From Alphaproteobacteria bacterium (lineage in GTDB: Bacteria > Pseudomonadota > Alphaproteobacteria > Sphingomonadales > Sphingomonadaceae): a stretch of 64,000 nucleotides of DNA. The stretch spans positions 1 to 64,000 of the forward strand of contig JAUIIG010000008.1 of NCBI GenBank assembly GCA_030431875.1, given 5' to 3'. Positions 30,922 to 41,644 of the stretch are shown one piece after another. A program made the translations under genes and the position numbers. Below the pieces are notes generated by a model. It made no database searches, was not told the origin of the DNA, and saw only the letters and a list, made by a program, of their open reading frames with translations. Each line of letters starts with the position of its first letter. The stretch's first letter is position 1.

Positions 30922-31502
30922 CCTTCGACGGCGTCGACCCGCGCTTCCCCGGAGCCACCGTGATGCCCTTCGGCGGCAAGGTGCCGCAGATCCATGACAG
31001 CGCCTTTATCGCTCCAGGGGCGCGGATCATCGGCGATGTGACGATCGGGCCGGAAGCCAGCGTCTGGTACAATTGCGTCCTGCGCGGCGACATCCACCGC
31101 ATCGAGGTGGGCGCGCGCAGCAACGTCCAGGACGGCTCCGTTTTCCATGTCGAGGGCCCGCGACCGGATACCGACGGCGAACCCACGATAATCGGTGAAG
31201 ACTGCGTGATCGGTCACATGGCCGTGGTTCACGGGTGCCAGCTGGAAAATCGTGCCTTTGTCGGCATGGGTGCGGTCGCCATGGATGGCGCGCGCATTGC
31301 CGAGGGCGGCATGCTGGGGGCGGGTGCATTGCTAAGTCCCGGCAAGCAGATCGGCCCGGGCGAAATCTGGATCGGCCGCCCGGCCAAGTACTACCGCACG
31401 CAGGACGAAGCACAGATCGCCAAGATCAAGTACCAGACCGAACGCTATTGCCAGCTCGCCAAGCGCCACCTGGCGCAGATCCATGGCACGCCCGAAGACT
31501 GA
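30918..31502 (+). CDS. Gamma-class carbonic anhydrase-like hexapeptide-repeat protein
   Basis: GTG start overlapping upstream stop; IIGDVTIGPEASVWYNCVLRGDIHRIEVGARSNVQDGSVFHV. Confidence 0.9.
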   Translation: MTFDGVDPRFPGATVMPFGGKVPQIHDSAFIAPGARIIGDVTIGPEASVWYNCVLRGDIHRIEVGARSNVQDGSVFHVEGPRPDTDGEPTIIGEDCVIGHMAVVHGCQLENRAFVGMGAVAMDGARIAEGGMLGAGALLSPGKQIGPGEIWIGRPAKYYRTQDEAQIAKIKYQTERYCQLAKRHLAQIHGTPED

Positions 31503-31761
31503 CTTGCCGGATGCGGCTGCTGTCCGCGCGCTGGTGGATGGCGAGGGGCGGCTGGCCGTGCGGGTAACGCCCGGAGCGAAGACCGAAGGACTGGCTATCG
31601 AGGGCGGTCGCCTGCTCGCCAAGGTGCGCGCCAAGCCGCAGGATGGCGCAGCCAACAAGGCCGTTGCGGGCCTGCTCGCCAAGGCCCTCGGCTGCGCGCC
31701 TTCCCGCATTGAATTGTTGCGCGGCGCAACTTCGCGCGAGAAGCTGTTTCGACTAGGCTAG
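31483..31761 (+). CDS. DUF167 (YggU) family protein
   Basis: LAVRVTPGAKTEGLAIEGGRLLAKVRAKPQDGAANKAVAGLLAKALG...ATSREKLFRLG. Confidence 0.92.
   Translation: MARPKTDLPDAAAVRALVDGEGRLAVRVTPGAKTEGLAIEGGRLLAKVRAKPQDGAANKAVAGLLAKALGCAPSRIELLRGATSREKLFRLG
31727..31751 (+). repeat. 25-bp direct repeat, copy 1 (3' end of DUF167 gene)
   Basis: CAACTTCGCGCGAGAAGCTGTTTCG. Confidence 0.97.
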
Positions 31762-31851
31762 CTGCACAAGGATGTGCCGCCTAATCGATCAAAGAGTGAC
31801 CGGTGGACGAATCTGTGGATTAACTGCGGATGGCTTCCTTGACTCTGCGAA

Positions 31852-31872
31852 AATATAGGATCCGCCTATATT
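31852..31872. repeat. 8-bp inverted repeat AATATAGG-atccg-CCTATATT inside the cassette
   Basis: Perfect inverted repeat in an AT-rich stretch. Confidence 0.6.
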
Positions 31873-31950
31873 GCCTCCCGATTCGGCATATGCCAGATTG
31901 GAAATACGGGGATCACCAAAAGGTGACCGCGTGACCTAGTCTAACCGATG

Positions 31951-32058
31951 TTAAAAGTTGAAACTAAGCTGGCGAGGCCAGCGGCGGGTGTGTTGGCAGA
32001 CACTTTCCCACCGTCCGAAACGCCAGCGACGATAGGCACGAACAATTACGCGCTTCAT
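31951..32058 (-). CDS. Candidate small Arg/Trp-rich protein (35 aa), below ORF-track cutoff
   Basis: MKRVIVRAYRRWRFGRWESVCQHTRRWPRQLSFNF*, preceded by AAAAGGAGTGACGT-ATG. Confidence 0.5.
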   Translation of the reverse strand: MKRVIVRAYRRWRFGRWESVCQHTRRWPRQLSFNF

Positions 32059-32257
32059 ACGTCACTCCTTTTGCCTGATGCTGGAGTAGGCCCAGCGCCT
32101 CCGAAGAGCCTCTCGCTCCTCGCCGCCTTTCAAGGAGCGCGAGTCTTGAGGTCAGACAAAAGTGGCCACGCGGCCATTACCTAGTCCGCACAGGCGAGCC
32201 GATTCGGTCAAGCTGAAGTCCGAGTTATCCCCCGACCAACGGATTCGTTCTGCGGCC

Positions 32258-32282
32258 CAACTTCGCGCGAGAAGCTGTTTCG
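32258..32282 (+). repeat. 25-bp direct repeat, copy 2
   Basis: Identical 25-mer 531 bp downstream; reading frame still encodes TSREKLFRLG* with synonymous changes after the core. Confidence 0.97.
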
Positions 32283-32295
32283 CCTGGGCTAGCCG

Positions 32296-33558
32296 TTAAC
32301 GGTCGGGTGCATCCCATTCGGGCGGCTTGCGTGTGCCTTCCCGGACACGAAGGGCCAGGCCGATTGCCACCCCCACGCCAATGGCCACGGTCAGGTCTGC
32401 CACCACGGTCAGGACGAGGGTGAGGATAAGCAGGCCTCGCTCCGCCAGTGGCGCGCGCCAGTATTCGCCCCACTTGTGCGGTTCGGTCATGTTCCATGCC
32501 GTGAGGATCAGCAGCGCGGCGAGGGCTGGCATGACCATGTAGCCTGCCAGCGGTACCGCCAGCAGCAGGACCACGAGGATGGCCAGGGCATGGACAATGC
32601 CGGCGACGGGCGTGCGCCCTCCCGCGTGGACGTTGGTGGCAGTCCGGGCGATGGCACCCGTTGCCGGCAGGCCGCCGAACAGCGCCGATCCGATATTGGC
32701 GCAGCCCTGGGCAAGCACCTCGGCATTCGGGCGGTGCTTCCCGCCGATCATGCGATCCGCAACCATGGCAGACAGCAGCGATTCTATGGCGGCGAGGAAG
32801 GCGATGATGAAGGCGCTGGGCAAGAGGTCGACCAGCCGCTCGACCGTTACCGCGGGCAGGCTCGGCATGGGCAGGCCGCGCGGCAGGTCGCCATAGCGCG
32901 ATGCGATGGAATCGGCGTTGAGGCCCAGATAGGCCGCCGCTGCCGAGACCAGGGCCACGGCGATGATCGGTCCGGGGATGCGTGGCGACAGCCGTCGCAG
33001 CACGACGATCAGCACCATGGCCGCCAGTCCCACGCCGAGTGTCGTGAGATCGAGCGTATCCCGCGCAGACCACAGCACCCCGATTTTCTCGATGAAGTCG
33101 GCGGGAACATTGTCGACGCGCAGGCCGAGCATGTCCTTGAGCTGGCTCGCGCCGATAATCACGCCAATCCCGATGGTGAACCCATTGACGACAGCTTGCG
33201 GCACATAGGCGATCAGGTTGCCGAGGCGCGACACGGCGGCCAGCAGCAGGATGGCGCCTGCCATCAGGGTCGCCAGCACCAGTCCGTCAAACCCGTGCTC
33301 GGCGATGACCGCGTAGACCACCACGATGAAGGCGCCGGTCGGTCCGCCGATCTGCACCCGGCTGCCCCCGAGCAGTGAAATGAGCAGTCCCCCGACGATG
33401 GCAGTGATCAGCCCGGTCTCCGGCGCAGCGCCCGAGGCGATGGCTATGGCTATGCTGAGCGGGATCGCCACCATGGCGACCGTCACGCCGGCCAGGGCAT
33501 CGCTGGTAAACTGCGGTGCAGAATAGTCCTGCAACGTGGTGATCAGCTTGGGCTTCAT
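32296..33558 (-). CDS. SulP family inorganic anion transporter
   Basis: FTSDALAGVTVAMVAIPLSIAIAIASG...GLITAIVGGLLISLLGGSRVQIGGPTGAFIVVVY. Confidence 0.93.
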   Translation of the reverse strand: MKPKLITTLQDYSAPQFTSDALAGVTVAMVAIPLSIAIAIASGAAPETGLITAIVGGLLISLLGGSRVQIGGPTGAFIVVVYAVIAEHGFDGLVLATLMAGAILLLAAVSRLGNLIAYVPQAVVNGFTIGIGVIIGASQLKDMLGLRVDNVPADFIEKIGVLWSARDTLDLTTLGVGLAAMVLIVVLRRLSPRIPGPIIAVALVSAAAAYLGLNADSIASRYGDLPRGLPMPSLPAVTVERLVDLLPSAFIIAFLAAIESLLSAMVADRMIGGKHRPNAEVLAQGCANIGSALFGGLPATGAIARTATNVHAGGRTPVAGIVHALAILVVLLLAVPLAGYMVMPALAALLILTAWNMTEPHKWGEYWRAPLAERGLLILTLVLTVVADLTVAIGVGVAIGLALRVREGTRKPPEWDAPDR

Positions 33559-33567
33559 CGTGCGCTG

Positions 33568-35265
33568 CTAGCGCGGCCGGTTCTGGTAGGCCTCGACCGC
33601 CGCGTCGTAACGCAGGATCCGGTTGCCGGGATCGACGAGATAGTGCGTGGCAGGGCTATCAAGCTCCACCCGTGCGCGCCCATCCGGCATTTCCACCCGC
33701 CGCACTTCGCCGTCCACCCGCAGTTCCACCGGCATGGTGAAGGGCAGCGGCGATTCCGTCTCCCATTCAAGGACCAGCGTCGAACCCTCCATCGACTCGA
33801 TCAGCCGCGGCAGCGGGGCGCGGTAGAAGTAGGTGTCGAAGAACCATGCGAGATCGTCGCCGGTCATCTCTTCCAGGATGGCGCGAAAATCCTCGGTCGT
33901 GCGGTTCACGGGGCGGATCGCACCCGGTTGCGGATTGGTGGTGTCGTAGGTCAGCTCGGTCACGGCGGGGAAGATCACCGCGTCACCGACGAGGTAGCGC
34001 AGCGTGTGCATGATCCACGCGCCCTTGAAGTAGATGTCGTCGCCCCACATGGCCTGCCGGTCATTATAGTCGGGCAGCGTGCCTTCGGGCGGCACCAGCG
34101 GCACGCGGCTCCACACGCGCTGGCGGTTTTCCCACATCTCGGCGTCGTAAAGCATCTCGCCGCGGGACCATTCGAGGTAGAGCGGCTGGGTCCAGGTGGT
34201 GATCCCTTCGTGCAGCCACATGTGGTTGATGCTGGCGTGAGTCAGCTGGTTGGCGAACCATTCGTGAGCGAATTCGTGCTGCAGCAGCCAGTCGTGACCA
34301 TTGGCTTCAGGACGGAACTGGTTGCCGTAAGCATTGATCGTCTGGTGCTCCATGCCGAGGTGCGGCGTCTCGGCTACGCCTGCCTTCTCATCAGCGAAAG
34401 GATAAGGGCCAAACCTCGCTTCCATGAAGGCGATCTGGTCCTGCATCTCGTCGAGCAGGCGTTCGGCGCCTTCTTCGTTGCCCGGCAGGTGCCAGAATCG
34501 CAGCGGGATCGTGTTGCCGTAGGCGCTGTCATAGTCGCGCTGCGCAACTTCGTAGGGGCCGACCTGCAGGGTGATGCCGTAATTCGACGGATCGCGCGCG
34601 CGCCAGTGGAAGGTGGTGGTGTCGTCGTCATTCTCGGTGGCTTCGACCAGTCGGCCGTTGCCCGCAGCCACGAATCCGTCTGGCACGGTGACGAGGAAAT
34701 CGATCGTGTCGATGCGGTGAGACGAGTGGTCGATACAGGGCCACATTAGGTCGCAGCCCTCGCCCTGGAACGCCGTGGCCATCCATGGCTGGCCGTCAGG
34801 AGCCTGGCTCCAGACAAAGCCGCCCTCCCATGGCGGGTTGGTGGCCACGTGCGGCTGGCCGGAATAGCTGATCGAGAGCTCCACCGTGTCGCCTGCGCTC
34901 GTGGCTTGGGGCAAGTCTATCTCCAGCAGGCCATCGGGATTGCGCCAGGCACCCGGATCCAGCGCAATTCCGTCCACAGCGATGCCGCTGATGGCGTAAC
35001 GCGGGTCGAGGTCGAGTGCGAGGTGATCGAGGTCCTGAGAAACGGCGATGCGGTAGCGGCCTTCGCCGCTGATCCGCTCGCTGGCGGGATCGACCGTGAT
35101 GGCCAGCGTCACATGGTCAAGGTGCATCGCCGCCCGCGCGCCTTCCAACGGCAGGTCGCTCTGCGCGGTGCGTTCGGCGAGTGGCCGGGCCTCCTGGGCG
35201 GAAACGGAAACGGCGAGGGCACAGGCCCCCGCCGCCAGCGATGCGATGATGAAGCGTGGCGTCAT
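33568..35265 (-). CDS. M1 family metallopeptidase
   Basis: MEHQTINAYG, HEFAHEWFANQLTH, E downstream in LHEGITTW. Confidence 0.93.
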   Translation of the reverse strand: MTPRFIIASLAAGACALAVSVSAQEARPLAERTAQSDLPLEGARAAMHLDHVTLAITVDPASERISGEGRYRIAVSQDLDHLALDLDPRYAISGIAVDGIALDPGAWRNPDGLLEIDLPQATSAGDTVELSISYSGQPHVATNPPWEGGFVWSQAPDGQPWMATAFQGEGCDLMWPCIDHSSHRIDTIDFLVTVPDGFVAAGNGRLVEATENDDDTTTFHWRARDPSNYGITLQVGPYEVAQRDYDSAYGNTIPLRFWHLPGNEEGAERLLDEMQDQIAFMEARFGPYPFADEKAGVAETPHLGMEHQTINAYGNQFRPEANGHDWLLQHEFAHEWFANQLTHASINHMWLHEGITTWTQPLYLEWSRGEMLYDAEMWENRQRVWSRVPLVPPEGTLPDYNDRQAMWGDDIYFKGAWIMHTLRYLVGDAVIFPAVTELTYDTTNPQPGAIRPVNRTTEDFRAILEEMTGDDLAWFFDTYFYRAPLPRLIESMEGSTLVLEWETESPLPFTMPVELRVDGEVRRVEMPDGRARVELDSPATHYLVDPGNRILRYDAAVEAYQNRPR

Positions 35266-35297
35266 GGCGCGAGACTAACCCGCGCCAGCCGATCCGC

Positions 35298-35834
35298 CTA
35301 GTCCTGCTCGCCCACCGCTTGCCGGTCTGGAACGACAAGGACGATCCTGCCCCAGCAATCCTCCGGTTCCAGTCTGCGAAACCGCGAGCCATCGGGGCGG
35401 GTGAATTCCTGTCCTTCCACGCAGATCAGTGCACCCATGCCATCGTCGTAGAACAGCAACTGGTAACCCCAGCTGGTGCGGGGATAGTCGCTTGTGTCGA
35501 CCTCGCGGCCCATGCAATCGGGACCCTCCGTGCTTGATACGCGGGGCATGAAGAGGAGCTGGCCGATGCCCTCGTGGCGAGAGGTGTGCCACCTGAAGGT
35601 GACGTGTTGTTCGCCGCTGACGATCAGCCCGCTGCCGTCAGCATTGAAGGTCCACCTTTCAATGCATTCGGGCTGACCATCGGGACCGCGCCGGGTGGCC
35701 TGGAATTCCCAGGTGCCCACTTCGACCAAGCGAGCCTGCATCGCGTCGTAGCTTTGCGCCCATTCCTGTGCGCCGGCGGTGGCGGGTGCGCACAGCAGTC
35801 CGCCCGCAAGCAGGCCGGTCAACAATGGGCGCAC
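35298..35834 (-). CDS. Secreted hypothetical protein
   Basis: Signal peptide LLAGGLLCAPATAGA; no recognised family. Confidence 0.65.
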   Translation of the reverse strand: MRPLLTGLLAGGLLCAPATAGAQEWAQSYDAMQARLVEVGTWEFQATRRGPDGQPECIERWTFNADGSGLIVSGEQHVTFRWHTSRHEGIGQLLFMPRVSSTEGPDCMGREVDTSDYPRTSWGYQLLFYDDGMGALICVEGQEFTRPDGSRFRRLEPEDCWGRIVLVVPDRQAVGEQD

Positions 35835-35839
35835 CTGGA

Positions 35840-38245
<2,406 letters not shown>

Positions 38246-38413
38246 CTTGGTCCTTGGTGGGTCAGCCCGAGGATAGGCAGGCTGCGCCCGGTTTGGTGAA
38301 CATGGCCCTAATGCGGGTGGTGAATCCTCCGAGGGTTCGGAGAATGGCTTGGTGAAATACCGATATGGTGCGCAGCTGCGCGATTGCTAGGGGCCAGGCG
38401 GGCCTTCGGCCCA

Positions 38414-38620
38414 TCAGTCGGTCTCTCGCGGTTTGAACAAGGCATCGGCGATCTTGCGATGGTCCGCTGCCTTGGCGTGATGGGCCTTGACGCGCGCAAT
38501 CTCGGCCTCGAGCAATTGCACCCGCGCCATCAGTTCGTCCTGCGAATATGTGTCGAGAGCCTCCTTGGCGAGGAGGCTGGCCGCGTCCGAACGCATGCGG
38601 GGAAGGTCGTCATCTTCCAT
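38414..38620 (-). CDS. DUF1192-like small protein
   Basis: ASLLAKEALDTYSQDELMARVQLLEAEIARVKAHHAK. Confidence 0.75.
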   Translation of the reverse strand: MEDDDLPRMRSDAASLLAKEALDTYSQDELMARVQLLEAEIARVKAHHAKAADHRKIADALFKPRETD

Positions 38621-38711
38621 TGCATTGCAACATTCCCCTGTGAACGCTTGCTGTCAATGGCCCTCGCTCCTAGGACTGTGCACCGCCGGAGGGGCTCAAC
38701 AGGGGAAGCAA

Positions 38712-39737
38712 GTGTCAGAGACATTGCCGAACACGATGTCGGTTATCGCGATCAGCGAACCGGGCGGACCGGACGTGCTGTCGCTGGAAACGCGCGAGGT
38801 GCAGCAACCGGGCAAGGGCGAGCTGCTGGTGCGGGTGAGCCATGCCGGGGTGAACCGCCCCGACTGCCTGCAACGCGCCGGCCGCTATCCGCCGCCCGCC
38901 AATGCCTCGCCGCTTCCCGGGCTGGAAATTGCAGGCAAGGTGGTCGCCCTTGGTGAGGGCGTGGATTCTGCCGAACTCGGCAAGCATGTCTGCGCGCTGG
39001 TGAACGGCGGCGGCTATGCCGAATATTGCATCGCTCGCCCCGAACATTGCCTGCCCGTGCCAGAGGGGCTCTCAATGGCTGAGGCGGCTGCAATTCCGGA
39101 GACGCTGTTCACCGTGTGGCACAACGTCTTCCAGCGCGGCTATGCCCGTGACGGCGAGACAATCCTTATCCACGGCGGCACCAGCGGCATCGGCACCATG
39201 GCCACCATGCTGGCCAAGCTGTTTGGCCTCACCGTCATCACCACCTGCGGCTCGGACGAGAAATGCGCCGCGTCGCTTTCGGTCGGGGCAGACCTCTCGC
39301 TGAACTACAAGGTGACCGATTTCGTCGATGCGGCGCGCGATTTTACCGGCGGCAAGGGCGTGGACCTGCTGCTCGATGTCGTTTCGGGCGACTACACCCA
39401 GCGCAACCTCGATACGCTGGCGGAGGACGGGCGCCTCGTGGTGATCGCCACGCTGGGCGGGCCCATGTCCGAGATCAACGTCGCCAAGATGATGGTGAAG
39501 CGGCAGTCGATCACCGGCTCTACGCTGCGCCCGCGCACCGACGTGTTCAAGGGCCTGCTGGCTGACGAGATATTCCGCGAGGTCTGGCCGCTGGTCGAGA
39601 CCGGCGAATTGCGCCCCGTGATGGACAAGACATATGCCATGGCCGATGCGGCCCTGGCCCATACCCGCATGGAAGCGGGCGAGCACGTCGGCAAGATCGT
39701 GCTCGCAATAACCGGAGAGAATGCCTCAAATGACTGA
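38712..39737 (+). CDS. NAD(P)H quinone oxidoreductase (MDR, PIG3-like)
   Basis: GELLVRVSHAGVNRPDCLQRAGRYPPP, ILIHGGTSGIGTMATMLAKLFG; GTG start assumed. Confidence 0.9.
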   Translation: MSETLPNTMSVIAISEPGGPDVLSLETREVQQPGKGELLVRVSHAGVNRPDCLQRAGRYPPPANASPLPGLEIAGKVVALGEGVDSAELGKHVCALVNGGGYAEYCIARPEHCLPVPEGLSMAEAAAIPETLFTVWHNVFQRGYARDGETILIHGGTSGIGTMATMLAKLFGLTVITTCGSDEKCAASLSVGADLSLNYKVTDFVDAARDFTGGKGVDLLLDVVSGDYTQRNLDTLAEDGRLVVIATLGGPMSEINVAKMMVKRQSITGSTLRPRTDVFKGLLADEIFREVWPLVETGELRPVMDKTYAMADAALAHTRMEAGEHVGKIVLAITGENASND

Positions 39738-40611
39738 CCGTGCCGACCTCTATGCCCACGCCGATGCCTATCTCGCCGCCCTGGCCAAGCGCGATTCGGC
39801 CAGCCTGCCCTGGGCAGACAACGCTGTCTTCACCGAGAACAATGTCCAACTCGCGACGGACGACGGCCTGTGGAACACCTGCGACGCGGTCGATCCCAAC
39901 TACGACCTGAAGATTGCCGACACCAAGACCGGCGAGGTCAGCTGGATCGGCCACATTGTCGAAGGACCGGACACCGCCGTCATGTGCCTGCGGCTCAAGA
40001 TCGTTGGCGGCAAGATTGCCGAGGCCGAGACGATCGTCTGCCGTCCGCACGAGCTTGGCCCGTTCCCGAACATCGATCCGGACCGCCGCCCGCGAGCGCT
40101 GTTCCTGGAGGATGTGCCCGAAGGCGAGCGGAGCACCCGCGAGGAGCTGATCCGCATCTCAGACGGCTATTTCGAGACGCTCGAGCTGAACGACGGCACC
40201 CTGCATTCCGAATTCACCGACGGCTGCGACCGCATCGAGAACGGGCTGCAGACGACCAATACCGAGATCGAAGGCTATCCCATCGCGCGCATGGGTTGTG
40301 CGGACCAGTTCCGCCTTGGCCAGTACAAGTACGACGATCGCCTGCGCGACCGGCGCTTCCCGCTCGTCGACGAGGAAAAGGGCGTAGTGCTGGCGGCCGG
40401 CTTCATTGACCATGCCGGCAAGCTGATCGACCTGACCTGGACCGACGGCAGCAAGCACAAGTCGATCTTCCACTTCCCGCACTCCTTCGTGCTGCTGGAA
40501 ATGTTCAAGATTGTCGGCGGCAAGATCGCGGAAGTGGAGGCAGTTTTCGTCACCGTGCCGTATAACATGCCATCACCGTGGGTCGCGCCGCAGCCCTATG
40601 TGGTGCACTGA
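39721..40611 (+). CDS. Hypothetical protein with two NTF2-like halves
   Basis: Repeated KIVGGKIAEAETIV / KIVGGKIAEVEAVF. Confidence 0.6.
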   Translation: MPQMTDRADLYAHADAYLAALAKRDSASLPWADNAVFTENNVQLATDDGLWNTCDAVDPNYDLKIADTKTGEVSWIGHIVEGPDTAVMCLRLKIVGGKIAEAETIVCRPHELGPFPNIDPDRRPRALFLEDVPEGERSTREELIRISDGYFETLELNDGTLHSEFTDGCDRIENGLQTTNTEIEGYPIARMGCADQFRLGQYKYDDRLRDRRFPLVDEEKGVVLAAGFIDHAGKLIDLTWTDGSKHKSIFHFPHSFVLLEMFKIVGGKIAEVEAVFVTVPYNMPSPWVAPQPYVVH

Positions 40612-40722
40612 CTCCCGGTTGTCATAGTGTCGCCGAAGTGCCGCAGGACTGTGGCCACCCTGTAACAAACAAGACTCATAGAATCGAAGCCAGACCCATG
40701 GCGACAAGGGACCCTGGCTTCG

Positions 40723-41625
40723 ATGTTCGGCTCATACCTTGAAGGCGATTTTGGCAACGGCAGGCAGGCCTCTGCTTTCCCAGACCTCGACCGGCACCAG
40801 CCCAGCGTTCCCGAGCGCCCGCTGGAGAAGCGGCGCAAGTACCGCACGGTGTGGATTTCCGACGTGCACCTGGGCACCAAGGGCTGCAATGCAGAGCTGC
40901 TGATCGACTTCCTCGACTCGGTCGATAGCGAGACCATGTACCTCGTCGGCGACATCATCGACGGCTGGCGGTTGAAGAAGAAGTTCTACTGGCCCGACGC
41001 GCACAACGATATCGTCTGGCGCCTGCTCAAGCGCGCCAAGCGCGGCACCCGGATCGTCTATATCCCCGGCAACCACGACGAGATGTTCCGCCAGTTCACC
41101 GGCATGCATTTCGGCGGAATCGAGATCCGCCGCGCGGCCTTCCACGATACCGCTGATGGCCGCCGCCTGATGGTGCTGCACGGTGACGAGTTCGATGCCG
41201 TCATGCTGTCGCACCGCTGGCTCGCCTTCGTCGGGGATGCGCTCTATCATTTCATGATGGGCCTGAACCGCTGGGTGAACGCCGTGCGCAAGGCGCTGGA
41301 CCTGCCTTATTGGTCGCTCAGCAAGATGGCCAAGCACAAGGTGAAGAACGCGGTCGAATTCATCGGCAAGTACGAGGAAGTGGTCGCGCGTGCGGCCGCC
41401 GAGCGCGGGGTCGACGGGGTCGTCTGCGGGCATATCCACACCGCGGAACACCGCATGCTGGACGGCGTTGAATACTGGAACGACGGCGACTGGGTCGAAG
41501 GCTGCAATGCCCTGGTCGAGCACGCCGACGGACGGATGGAGATCCTCAACTGGCCAGAGGAAGTTGCCAAGCGTGCCCAAGCGGAGCAGCAAGGGGAACG
41601 GCCCGAGGTGGCAGAAGCTGCCTGA
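40723..41625 (+). CDS. LpxH-like UDP-2,3-diacylglucosamine diphosphatase/metallophosphoesterase
   Basis: VWISDVHLGTKGCNAELLIDFLD, GDIIDGW, GNHDE, CGHIHTAE. Confidence 0.9.
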   Translation: MFGSYLEGDFGNGRQASAFPDLDRHQPSVPERPLEKRRKYRTVWISDVHLGTKGCNAELLIDFLDSVDSETMYLVGDIIDGWRLKKKFYWPDAHNDIVWRLLKRAKRGTRIVYIPGNHDEMFRQFTGMHFGGIEIRRAAFHDTADGRRLMVLHGDEFDAVMLSHRWLAFVGDALYHFMMGLNRWVNAVRKALDLPYWSLSKMAKHKVKNAVEFIGKYEEVVARAAAERGVDGVVCGHIHTAEHRMLDGVEYWNDGDWVEGCNALVEHADGRMEILNWPEEVAKRAQAEQQGERPEVAEAA

Positions 41626-41644
41626 GGGGAGCGGGAGCGGTAGC

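Noticed and set aside
31948-32184. 78-aa plus-strand ORF in the DUF167-SulP cassette
   Set aside because: No evident RBS or family resemblance; the opposite-strand 35-aa ORF has a much better ribosome-binding site.
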